7,238 nucleotides of DNA, from positions 1 through 7,238 of the forward strand of contig JAOZLU010000358.1 of assembly GCA_029934695.1 (NCBI GenBank), read 5' to 3'. Numbering within the stretch: position 1 is the stretch's first letter; each line of letters begins with the position of its first letter. The notes under the pieces are model-generated. The model worked only from the letters and a program-made list of their open reading frames with translations. It had not been told where the DNA came from and searched no databases. Made by a program: the position numbers and the translations under genes. This document shows positions 1 through 4,737 of this stretch, one piece after another. The stretch comes from Desulfobacterales bacterium. Its GTDB lineage: Bacteria; Desulfobacterota; Desulfobacteria; Desulfobacterales; 4be13.

Positions 1-197
1 GATACAATCGGGTTGAAAACATTTCCGTCCAATCCGGTTTCTCTTTTCTTTCTGTGAAATGCGGCCACAGTTTCGGCGTAAACAACAGACGAAGTGATAA
101 TGGCAGAGGCATTCCGCCACAAAGAAATCACATCTGCCGAACCTGATTCCGTGAAATATTTTTTCACAAGAGCGCTTGTGTCCAGGTAAAGGATCAT
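1..197 (-). CDS. vapC: VapC-type PIN-domain toxin, N-terminal part (runs off window)
   Basis: This is the N-terminal 65 codons of a PIN-domain protein; the rest lies left of base 1. The start reads MILYLDTSALVKKY, the classic first strand of VapC ribonucleases, with the first metal-binding acidic residue at D6. A second conserved acidic residue, E42, sits in SVVYAETVAAF. PIN toxins are Mg-dependent endoribonucleases that cut tRNA, rRNA or mRNA and are held in check by the antitoxin encoded just upstream. The ATG overlaps the antitoxin stop as ATGA, so translation is probably coupled. Positions 1-55 recur exactly at 1798-1852, inside a truncated vapC that supplies the matching C-terminal half of the fold. 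The family call is firm from the motifs. Whether the toxin is intact cannot be seen here. Confidence 0.88.
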   Translation of the reverse strand, partial: MILYLDTSALVKKYFTESGSADVISLWRNASAIITSSVVYAETVAAFHRKKRETGLDGNVFNPIV

Positions 198-472
198 CTC
201 CTGTCCTCCGTTACCATCTCTGAAACCGGCTTACCCGGAAGTTCGAGAGTTGCGGGTATGCCTTTGTCAAGGGGCCGGGTCGGACTGATCACCAGACCTT
301 CTGAAATCAGGGGCCACAGTGCCTGATTTACAAACGGATCCTGGGTTTCCTCTTTTATAATGCGGGCAATGATTTTTCCGCTTTCGGCAATGAGTATGTC
401 ATGGCCGTTTCTGACGAGATCAAGATGGCGGATGAATTCGTCACCGAATGTTCCTGCTTCTGCGGTAAACAT
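194..472 (-). CDS. Phd/VapB-type antitoxin paired with the PIN toxin
   Basis: A 92-aa antitoxin. The N-terminal half has the Phd/YefM-like pattern: a helix around FGDEFIRHLDLVRNG followed by the strand pair HDILIAESGKIIARI, which in this family forms the DNA-binding dimer. The C-terminal part, ending GKPVSEMVTEDRR, resembles the toxin-wrapping tail of VapB-like partners. The ATG at 472 follows a strong Shine-Dalgarno AAGGAGGT (478-485), which fixes the start. The gene ends in an ATGA overlap with the PIN toxin, the usual antitoxin-first order. Proteins of this type neutralise the toxin and autorepress the operon; the operator would lie just upstream, but I cannot delimit it. Pairing is confident; the name (VapB or Phd) is loose. 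Confidence 0.85.
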   Translation of the reverse strand: MFTAEAGTFGDEFIRHLDLVRNGHDILIAESGKIIARIIKEETQDPFVNQALWPLISEGLVISPTRPLDKGIPATLELPGKPVSEMVTEDRR

Positions 473-516
473 ATTTTACCTCCTTATATCTGCGGTTTAA
501 ATCTTCTGTGTTGAAA

Positions 517-650
517 ACCCTGCCAGGACATTCTCCGGATCATCCGATTCCGGGTACCGGCTCCGGCAGGGTGTCTCCTTTTTGCCCTGCGATGAGGCAG
601 GGACGGGCAGGCATCCCCCTGCCCGGTGAGCTGGGACGAGGTGCCTGCCC
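517..650. repeat. palindrome-rich intergenic segment
   Basis: Three nested or adjacent inverted repeats are visible. ACCCTGCC (517-524) pairs with GGCAGGGT (565-572). CCCTGC and GCAGGG flank a 6-nt loop near 584-601. GGGCAGGCA (605-613) pairs perfectly with TGCCTGCCC (642-650). The CCTGCC/GGCAGG core recurs throughout, so alternative pairings are possible. The segment lies between the parE-like operon and the vapB-like gene. None of the stems is followed by a convincing T-run on either strand, so a simple intrinsic terminator is not well supported. It could be a REP-like element or mRNA-stabilising structure. No gene is seen in 486-742. Confidence 0.5.
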
Positions 651-660
651 TTGGTTCAGG

Positions 661-735
661 GATTAAGGATTCCCGTAAATCCGCCAGGCCGGAAATCCTG
701 CAAATCCTTTAATCCGGTGAATCAGGGTTCGGGCT
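661..735. repeat. dispersed repeat, copy A
   Basis: AT-leaning sequence built from variations on 'aatcc' motifs. Positions 693-717 are identical over 25 bp to 1381-1405, and the flanks match loosely ('attcccgt.aatccg' before, 'cagggttc' after). Motifs of this style are familiar as short interspersed non-coding repeats in several bacterial genomes, often beside TA genes. I see no ORF, transposase or terminal inverted repeats. Confidence 0.6.
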
Positions 736-742
736 TTGTTTC

Positions 743-1048
743 TCAGCCTGATCCTTTGATTCGCTTTTTCCAGTAATCAGGCTTTCGCTTCAGATGCATC
801 ACTGCGGCAATGAATATTCTGTCATTTTCTGCCGAGTAAATTATGCCATAAGGAAACCTTTCGACAAGAGTCCGGCGAAATCTTCCTTTTACTTTGCGCC
901 ATCTCAGAGGATCAGAGGATATCTCTTCCACAATTGATTCCACACTCCTGAGAAAAGCCTGTCCGAGTCCCTCCCGGCAGTTTTCATAATAGTCCGCCGC
1001 CTCCCGGATCTCGGCGACGGCTTCAGGGGCGTAAATTATTTTTGCCAT
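743..1048 (-). CDS. ParE/RelE-superfamily toxin
   Basis: A 101-aa protein with the full ParE/RelE-like layout. The N-terminal strand is KIIYAPEAVAEI. Two helices follow, including AADYYEN and GQAFLRSVESIVEEI. The C-terminal sheet contains FRRTLVERFPYGIIY and the signature tail IAAVMHLKRKPDYWKKR. The FPYGIIY and AVMHLKRKP..W motifs are typical of RelE/ParE toxins annotated as plasmid-stabilisation proteins. RelE members cut mRNA on the ribosome and ParE members poison gyrase; sequence alone does not decide which applies. The ATG at 1048 lies inside the upstream antitoxin gene (26-bp overlap) behind a GAGGAG-like ribosome site, so the two are co-translated. Length is normal and nothing looks broken. 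Confidence 0.9.
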   Translation of the reverse strand: MAKIIYAPEAVAEIREAADYYENCREGLGQAFLRSVESIVEEISSDPLRWRKVKGRFRRTLVERFPYGIIYSAENDRIFIAAVMHLKRKPDYWKKRIKGSG

Positions 1049-1280
1049 CCCATCCCATCTCCTCTCTTATCTCATTAAAAACATGATTGCCGGATATCCC
1101 CCGGGTTCTGCCAAGCCGAAAATTCTGATACCTTCTTTCCGCCTCCTGAATCCAGGCTTCGTCAATATCGTTCAGAGGCGCATTGTCTAGGCTGTGCAGA
1201 AGCCGTGTCGCAAGTATTTCCCTGGCTTCCGGAGGGAGCATGAGTGCCTGCTTTTCAACGTCGTTAAACTGTATTTTCAT
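1023..1280 (-). CDS. addiction-module antitoxin (TIGR02574-like)
   Basis: An 85-aa protein resembling the short 'putative addiction module component' antitoxins that accompany ParE/RelE toxins. Recognisable pieces are the helix ALMLPPEAREILATRLLHSLD (residues about 12-32) and the following DIDEAWIQEAERRYQNF, the common L...ER..LA..LL.SLD then W..E...R pattern. The start ATG at 1280 is set by a perfect AAGGAGGT about 6 nt upstream (1286-1293). The 3' end overlaps the toxin gene by 26 bp. The expected role is binding and neutralising the toxin; DNA-binding autoregulation is less certain for this family. Family call from memory of the consensus. Confidence 0.85.
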   Translation of the reverse strand: MKIQFNDVEKQALMLPPEAREILATRLLHSLDNAPLNDIDEAWIQEAERRYQNFRLGRTRGISGNHVFNEIREEMGWDGKNNLRP

Positions 1281-1340
1281 AGAATACCTCCTTACATTTA
1301 TGTAACAAATTTACAGATGAAATATTGTCAGTCTGATCTT

Positions 1341-1560
1341 GACTCAGGGATTCAGTATTCCCGTGAATCCGGCAGGGCAAAAATCCTGCAAATCCTTTAA
1401 TCCGGCAAACCAGGGTTCCGAACCGCTGAACCGCTGATCAGACAGATTCCGCAGACGGAAAGCCTGAAAGACCATCTGCGAAATCATCATAATCTGCGTG
1501 AATCCGCGGTTCAAATTCCGGTTAAACCCTGCCTGCCAAGAATATTCCCGTGAATCCGGA
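1341..1560. repeat. dispersed repeat block, copy B
   Basis: The 282 bp between the antitoxin gene and the truncated vapC hold no gene but several repeat pieces. 1381-1405 equals 693-717 exactly. TATTCCCGTGAATCCGG occurs at both 1356-1372 and 1543-1559, framing the block. 1410-1429 matches 3061-3080 at 19 of 20 positions. The middle ('atctgcg..aatcatcataatctgcgtgaatccgcggttc' style) resembles another common dispersed repeat. It looks like several short interspersed elements stacked together. Confidence 0.6.
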
Positions 1561-1562
1561 CA

Positions 1563-1852
1563 TCAGACACTCGGAAAAGTATCAAGCCCTTCTGCTCTTG
1601 CAGCGTCAAGCAATCTCTGATCAAAACATACAAAAAGGAGCCTTTCCGACAGATTTGTCTGTATGATAATCGCCGATGCCAGGTGAATCGCATCAAAGCC
1701 CCTAAGAGGATAAAGAGAAACTGTCCGGTCAACAATATTATTCACCTGTCTGCTTACCTCAACGAGAGTAAGTGTCTGGTAGTCTGCACGAAATGAAGAT
1801 ACAATCGGGTTGAAAACATTTCCGTCCAATCCGGTTTCTCTTTTCTTTCTGT
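1563..1852 (-). pseudogene. vapC: 5'-truncated vapC (PIN C-terminal half)
   Basis: Reading from 1852 to the TGA at 1563 gives the C-terminal portion of a PIN protein. It runs from KKRETGLDGNVFNP through PLRGFDAIHLASAII to FVCFDQRLLDAARAEGLDTF. The D of GFDAIHLA and the D of CFDQRL are the C-terminal active-site acids of VapC. The N-terminal strand with its first aspartate and the AET motif are missing. The 55 bp at 1798-1852 are identical to window bases 1-55, where they continue into a proper VapC N-terminus; homology stops sharply at 1852. The frame stays open to an ATG at 2126, but that extension looks like repeat DNA rather than protein, so I treat this as a relic. An expressed chimera of 187 aa is the alternative. 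Confidence 0.75.
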
Positions 1853-1875
1853 ATCTTCCTGTCAAGTCCGGCTGA

Positions 1876-1915
1876 TCATTCAGCCAGACCAAAATAAGAA
1901 ATCTGCTCCCCGGGA
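1876..1915 (-). pseudogene. relic of the 3' end of a retropepsin-like gene
   Basis: These 40 bp match 4738-4777, the last codons of the protease gene, at 37 positions. In the matching frame they encode PGEQISYFGLAE and a stop, against PGEQIFYFGLAE and a stop in the intact gene. Upstream in this frame only seven codons precede the relic before another stop, so nothing more of the protease remains. It marks where a second copy of the protease module, or a fragment of one, once lay or was pasted in. Confidence 0.6.
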
Positions 1916-1969
1916 TGATAAGTACCTGTCCAAACATTTCATAACATTTTTCCCTGAATTTTTTATCCC

Positions 1970-2034
1970 GCACAAAGGCACAGATATCCGGAATGACGCT
2001 GCCCTCTCTGTGTTCTTTGCGGCTTTGTGTGAGA
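1970..2034. repeat. dispersed non-coding repeat
   Basis: 2006-2034 ('ctctgtgttctttgcggc' onward) and 1970-1991 ('gcacaaaggcacagatatcc') read like the widespread 'CTTTGTG / TTCTTTGCGG' family of short dispersed sequences that I know from several bacterial genomes. They lie between the truncated vapC and the 161-aa gene. The segment 1853-2091 has no convincing gene of its own. Confidence 0.4.
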
Positions 2035-2091
2035 ATGTTATAAAACTTTTGCACAGGTACCTGCCAAATTGCAGGCTTGACGACCCAATTC

Positions 2092-2577
2092 TCACACAGC
2101 AGCCTGATGCACATTGCCAATTTCATCTGCCCTGTCTGCCATTATTGCAAGGGCTTCTGCCAATTTTCTGGCCCCTTCTCCGGATAACCTCACAGGATCA
2201 CCGGATTCAGCGGTCGCCCTTATAAAAAAGCCTGTATCCGGCTCTATCCATATTCGGATATCCCCGTTGTTCATGGACATTTCCCTCTCATTCCCGGTAA
2301 CAGTTGCAGAATCATCTTCTATGGCCGATGCGATTTTTTCTGTCAGCCCGGAAATAATTTCAAGGGATTCCTCAAAAATATTCTCACAGGTAAATTGGAT
2401 CATATCCAATTCGCCCTCAGCCTGTCGGAGAAAATTCCGCAGTCCCTGTTCCTGGACATCTGTGATCATGCGGGCGGTTTCCCATACAGAAGTCTTCAGT
2501 TCTTCTATCTCAATCTCACGGTTCCGGTATCTCTCACAGACAGTTAAGAGATTTTTTAATGCATTCTGACAAATCAT
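2092..2577 (-). CDS. hypothetical protein, partner of the DUF4258-like gene
   Basis: A 161-aa protein I cannot name. Residues about 1-95 are mostly helical and acidic (CERYRNREIEIEELKTSVW, DVQEQGLRNFLRQAEGELD). Residues about 100-150 form a separate compact unit, GDIRIWIEPDTGFFIRA followed by GDPVRLSGEGARKLAEALAIMADRAD. This resembles small stand-alone proteins with a strand-strand-helix 'dI.iwi....i.l.a....dPV.L...ea..LA..L' pattern. The ATG at 2577 overlaps the upstream stop as ATGA, showing coupling to the DUF4258-like gene. An in-frame ATG at 2280 has its own GAGAGG ribosome site, so the C-terminal unit may also be made separately. By position it may be an antitoxin or immunity protein; that is inference. 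Confidence 0.7.
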   Translation of the reverse strand: MICQNALKNLLTVCERYRNREIEIEELKTSVWETARMITDVQEQGLRNFLRQAEGELDMIQFTCENIFEESLEIISGLTEKIASAIEDDSATVTGNEREMSMNNGDIRIWIEPDTGFFIRATAESGDPVRLSGEGARKLAEALAIMADRADEIGNVHQAAV

Positions 2578-2897
2578 TGCTTTTTCCCTCCGCTGAAGGG
2601 GTTGACAGTCACCACAATATTGCCATCATCTTCGGTTACAATTTGGACGGTTCCTGATGTATGGATTTTCCTCTCAATGCGGCCGACAACAACTTTCCGG
2701 ACTGTACCGGTCCGAACAACTTCTTCAATAAAGGCCGGCGCAATGCTTCTGCCTCCGATACTTGCAGGGTAGCTGCGTTCAACAGCATGGCGGGTATATA
2801 ACCGGTTTCCGATTCTGGCATACTCTCTGTCGCTGATAATTTCTTTCTCGTAATCTTCCCATTTTTTCCATGGGAGCCTGTCATTTTCATTATTCAT
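2574..2897 (-). CDS. DUF4258-like protein, possible RNase-type toxin
   Basis: A 107-aa protein starting MNNENDRLPWKKW. Residues about 25-104 fit the DUF4258 pattern: YTRHAVERS early, then a helix IAPAFIEEVVRTG, then strands ending VQIVTEDDGNIVVTVNPF. DUF4258-like domains occur as stand-alone small proteins and at the C-termini of polymorphic toxins, and are suspected nucleases; the H of RHAVER is the likely functional residue. The frame is open upstream to a TTG at 2942, but I prefer the ATG at 2897. It lies inside the end of a 19-codon ORF that owns the strong ribosome site, which suggests translational coupling. The stop overlaps the next gene as ATGA. The family call is moderate and the toxin role is inferred. 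Confidence 0.72.
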   Translation of the reverse strand: MNNENDRLPWKKWEDYEKEIISDREYARIGNRLYTRHAVERSYPASIGGRSIAPAFIEEVVRTGTVRKVVVGRIERKIHTSGTVQIVTEDDGNIVVTVNPFSGGKKQ

Positions 2898-2949
2898 CTT
2901 CAACCTTGATAAGCTCCGGATCGAACCCCGATATTCTTGCAATGCTCAT
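2890..2949 (-). CDS. 19-aa micro-ORF leading the DUF4258-like gene
   Basis: ATG at 2949 begins MSIARISGFDPELIKVEDE and ends in TAA at 2890. It is preceded by AAGGAGG (2955-2961), the best ribosome site in this cluster, with ideal spacing. The downstream DUF4258-like ATG lies 8 bp inside its 3' end, in another frame. It could be a leader peptide that couples translation, a genuine tiny protein, or the 5' part of one gene split by a frameshift. The sequence cannot decide between these. Confidence 0.5.
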   Translation of the reverse strand: MSIARISGFDPELIKVEDE

Positions 2950-2968
2950 TGTTCATCCTCCTTAATAT

Positions 2969-3097
2969 TCATTTACGGGTGCGTTCATAGTGCTTCATCA
3001 AACCCATTATAACCAGAATATCATCTGCTCCTTTTCCTGTCAAATCAATCTTTTCTTTCACCAGGGTTCCGGACCGCTGATGACTCAACAGATTCAT
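2969..3097 (-). CDS. 42-aa small ORF, possible gene remnant
   Basis: ATG at 3097 to TGA at 2969. The first dozen codons fall inside a dispersed repeat, so the true start may be GTG at 3061. From there it reads VKEKIDLTGKGADDILVI then MGLMKHYERTRK, amphipathic and protein-like in composition. I do not recognise a family. It stops 19 bp before the micro-ORF at 2949, so it could be the first cistron of the DUF4258-like cluster. It could equally be the C-terminus of a gene whose front was replaced by the repeat. Confidence 0.4.
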   Translation of the reverse strand: MNLLSHQRSGTLVKEKIDLTGKGADDILVIMGLMKHYERTRK

Positions 3098-3128
3098 AAA
3101 ATTCCGCAGATGAGAGCCTGGGGAAAAC
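3061..3128. repeat. dispersed repeat, copy C
   Basis: 'ccagggttccggaccgctga' (3061-3080) matches 1410-1429 at 19 of 20 bases. What follows ('..cagattc..attccgcaga..gagcctg..') matches 1440-1468 more loosely. The repeat abuts the point where vapC homology ends at 3129, so it is the likely breakpoint that truncated that toxin gene. Confidence 0.5.
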
Positions 3129-3191
3129 TCATCTGCCAGGAACAATTTTCACCGCTTCTGACAGAACATTTGTATCCATGAGATATTTCAT
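3129..3191 (-). pseudogene. vapC: vapC remnant, first 20 codons only
   Basis: Directly after the antitoxin stop (shared base, TGATG) an ATG at 3191 opens MKYLMDTNVLSEAVKIVPGR followed by TGA. This is the typical N-terminal strand of a PIN toxin, with the first catalytic aspartate at D6 and the TNVLSE motif. Homology ends at the dispersed repeat, and the stop codon appears to come from repeat sequence. All later PIN motifs are absent, so the toxin is dead. Confidence 0.75.
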
Positions 3192-3472
3192 CAGAATCTG
3201 ACAACCTCCCTTCCCGGAGAGGCATCCCTGGATCCCTCGAAATCCGAGTCATAAAATTCGATGCCCTCATGCTCTGTGATCCGGCGAAGCGACATCAGTT
3301 CCTCCCAGAAATCGTTTTTTTCCCGTTCATGTTCATGAATCGGAATCAGGGCAACGACCGGTCTGCCGAGCCTTGTCAGCCTGACCGGACATCCCGCCTC
3401 AACACCATGTATGATGGATGAGAGTCTCTTCTCAGCTTCTGAAATGGAAAATTCTTTCTGTGTTGTATTCAT
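3191..3472 (-). CDS. Phd/YefM-family antitoxin, orphaned
   Basis: A 93-aa antitoxin. The N-terminal Phd/YefM fold is clear: EFSISEAEKRLSSIIHGVEAG then CPVRLTRLGRPVVALIPI, the helix plus 'v.ltr.G.pva.l' strands that bind operator DNA. The C-terminal tail FYDSDFEGSRDASPGREV is the toxin-binding region common in VapC-partner antitoxins. The ATG at 3472 is chosen because AGGAA at 3481-3485 sits about 8 nt upstream. The longer frame back to 3559 lacks the family pattern. The next gene is only a 20-codon vapC stub, so this protein probably survives as an autoregulator or as an antitoxin for a related toxin elsewhere. Confidence 0.83.
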   Translation of the reverse strand: MNTTQKEFSISEAEKRLSSIIHGVEAGCPVRLTRLGRPVVALIPIHEHEREKNDFWEELMSLRRITEHEGIEFYDSDFEGSRDASPGREVVRF

Positions 3473-3601
3473 ATATAGTCTTCCTTTCAAGATAAAAATG
3501 GATCCTGAACAACTCCAGAGAAAATCACCTTCCTCAGTCTGTTTCAGCAATTGCCTCATATCTCATTTCCTATCCTGCTGACCTCCGGGACATAGCAGGC
3601 T

Positions 3602-3988
3602 TCAGTCGGTGCGTTTATGCCTGGAAATCCGTTCAGCGTCTTCATGAATGGGCAGGGGAACAAACAAATGACTGCCTGCCCCGAGCCTGACCAGTCCTGA
3701 CATATCCGCACGGATACGTTCCGAACAGCGGCGTTGCAGGGAAGTCGGGGCTGGCACATCATAATCAGGAAACTGCCTGCCAATGCGAAGATGACGGGCC
3801 ATGATGAAAGCTTTGTACGCCTCCCTGTCTTCCCCGTCTGCCCGAAGGGCCAGCAGAAAGGCGGCTCGCACCTCACAGGGCCAGTCATGGAGCGGAATCT
3901 TCCGGTTCAGCATGGCGACGCATTCATAAAGAATTTCATTCTCCTGCACAATAAGATTTTCCAGATGATTTCGGTCATATTTGTTCAT
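3602..3988 (-). CDS. hypothetical protein overlapping the nucleotidyltransferase gene
   Basis: A 128-aa protein from MNKYDRNHLENLIVQENEIL to SRHKRTD. I do not recognise a family. It appears soluble and mainly helical, with a central block HDWPCEVRAAFLLALRADG and no signal peptide or membrane segment. Starts at 3988, 3994 or 4012 are all in frame. All three overlap the end of the nucleotidyltransferase gene (14 bp for the chosen one), so translation is probably coupled. The 4012 start has a weak GGAA site and may be the real one. The tight overlap suggests the two proteins act together, in the manner of a toxin-antitoxin pair, but nothing in this sequence shows which would be which. Confidence 0.68.
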   Translation of the reverse strand: MNKYDRNHLENLIVQENEILYECVAMLNRKIPLHDWPCEVRAAFLLALRADGEDREAYKAFIMARHLRIGRQFPDYDVPAPTSLQRRCSERIRADMSGLVRLGAGSHLFVPLPIHEDAERISRHKRTD

Positions 3989-4634
3989 TGTCATTGTCTG
4001 TCCATGTCTCATATAAAAGTTCCAGCATATATTCAGGGATTTTCAGCCGCTCAATGACATGACTGGGAATGTGATCGCCTAGTTGCCGCATCACAGATAC
4101 AAAGCTGTCCGCGTATCCCAGGACAGCGTCACGGTTGCCATGCCATTTCCATATCACATTGAATCGTCGGATCAGCCTGTCCGAATTCGTTCTCTCATAC
4201 AGGACAGACAGGTCATCCTGATCTTTCTCCCTGCCGGTATCCAGTTTGAGTAAAAAAAGATCCTCGGGACTCAGTTTTTGGATGGTCAGGTCACGATTCC
4301 CGGAACGCATAACAGTGTCAGGTTCCGAATGGTGTATGTCCCGCAGCATGATGCTGCCCCAGATATTCTCCGCGGAAGTCACATCAATCTTAAAACTGTG
4401 GCCGAACTGAAGCCTGAATTCCGTCTCAACCTCATGGACTGCATCATGAGAGAAGTCACGGGCATATATATCCACATCATAAGACAGTTTTCGGATACGA
4501 TGTGCTGCCATGGCAGTTCCGCCAACCATGACGATGGGTGTCTCAAATGGTTCGTTTCGCTTTTCAGCCACCTCGAGCAGGCGACGGATCACTTTCAAAG
4601 CATCCTGATAGTTTATGGGCATATTCTTTTGCAT
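3975..4634 (-). CDS. nucleotidyltransferase (AbiEii/DUF6036-like)
   Basis: A 219-aa protein of the nucleotidyltransferase superfamily. The core signature is at residues about 36-57: MVGGTAMAAHRIRKLSYDVDIY, with GG (38-39) and the metal-binding D-x-D pair (D53, D55). A C-terminal half follows with LSPEDLFLLKLDTGREKDQDD, the 'L...KL...R.KD..D' motif common in AbiEii-like and DUF6036 proteins. Such enzymes act in type IV-like TA and abortive-infection systems, some by adding nucleotides to tRNA. GAGGA (4643-4647) supports ATG 4634; ATG 4622 (MPINYQDAL) is an alternative. The 5' end sits next to dispersed-repeat sequence and to a copy of another gene's leader. It overlaps the 128-aa gene downstream. 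Superfamily confident, specific role inferred. Confidence 0.82.
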   Translation of the reverse strand: MQKNMPINYQDALKVIRRLLEVAEKRNEPFETPIVMVGGTAMAAHRIRKLSYDVDIYARDFSHDAVHEVETEFRLQFGHSFKIDVTSAENIWGSIMLRDIHHSEPDTVMRSGNRDLTIQKLSPEDLFLLKLDTGREKDQDDLSVLYERTNSDRLIRRFNVIWKWHGNRDAVLGYADSFVSVMRQLGDHIPSHVIERLKIPEYMLELLYETWTDNDNEQI

Positions 4635-4662
4635 CCTGCAAATCCTCAAGAAGTTCGTTCAT
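4564..4662 (-). other. 32-codon ORF from a duplicated start region
   Basis: ATG at 4662 opens MNELLEDLQDAKEYAHKL and stops at 4564, overlapping the nucleotidyltransferase start in another frame. Its first six codons and 13 upstream bases are identical to the start of the DUF5678-like gene at 5791; after that the sequences are unrelated. It may act as a leader ORF that feeds ribosomes to the nucleotidyltransferase, or be a meaningless relic. Protein function is unlikely. Confidence 0.35.
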
Positions 4663-4673
4663 TTTTCTGTCTC
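4645..4673. repeat. 29-bp direct repeat, copy 1 (gene leader plus start codon)
   Basis: Identical over 29 bp to 5774-5802. On the minus strand it reads GAGACAGAAAAATGAACG and the next eleven bases, so it carries part of the ribosome site, the ATG and five more codons of the DUF5678-like gene. Here it precedes the nucleotidyltransferase gene instead. The bases just left of it, 'atcctgcaaatcct' (4634-4647), match the core of dispersed repeats A and B. Confidence 0.75.
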
Positions 4674-4737
4674 TTTATTCGGTTCCCGGACGTTCCGGCC
4701 AGCCCTGATCCTGATCCTTGTCAAAATTGACTCATCA

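Noticed and set aside
486..742. Intrinsic terminator for the ParE-like operon
   Set aside because: Stems are present but none is followed by a run of T on the transcribed strand.
1853..2126. Open frame in front of the truncated vapC read as a genuine N-terminal domain
   Set aside because: The stretch contains dispersed-repeat motifs and a protease relic in a different frame, and it does not resemble a PIN N-terminus.
2114..2569. Plus-strand 151-codon open frame
   Set aside because: It is the antisense of the 161-aa gene, Ser-rich in the way of antisense frames, with no ribosome site or family pattern.
3556..3888. 110-codon minus-strand frame overlapping the 128-aa gene
   Set aside because: Out of frame with the coupled gene and with irregular composition; a shadow.
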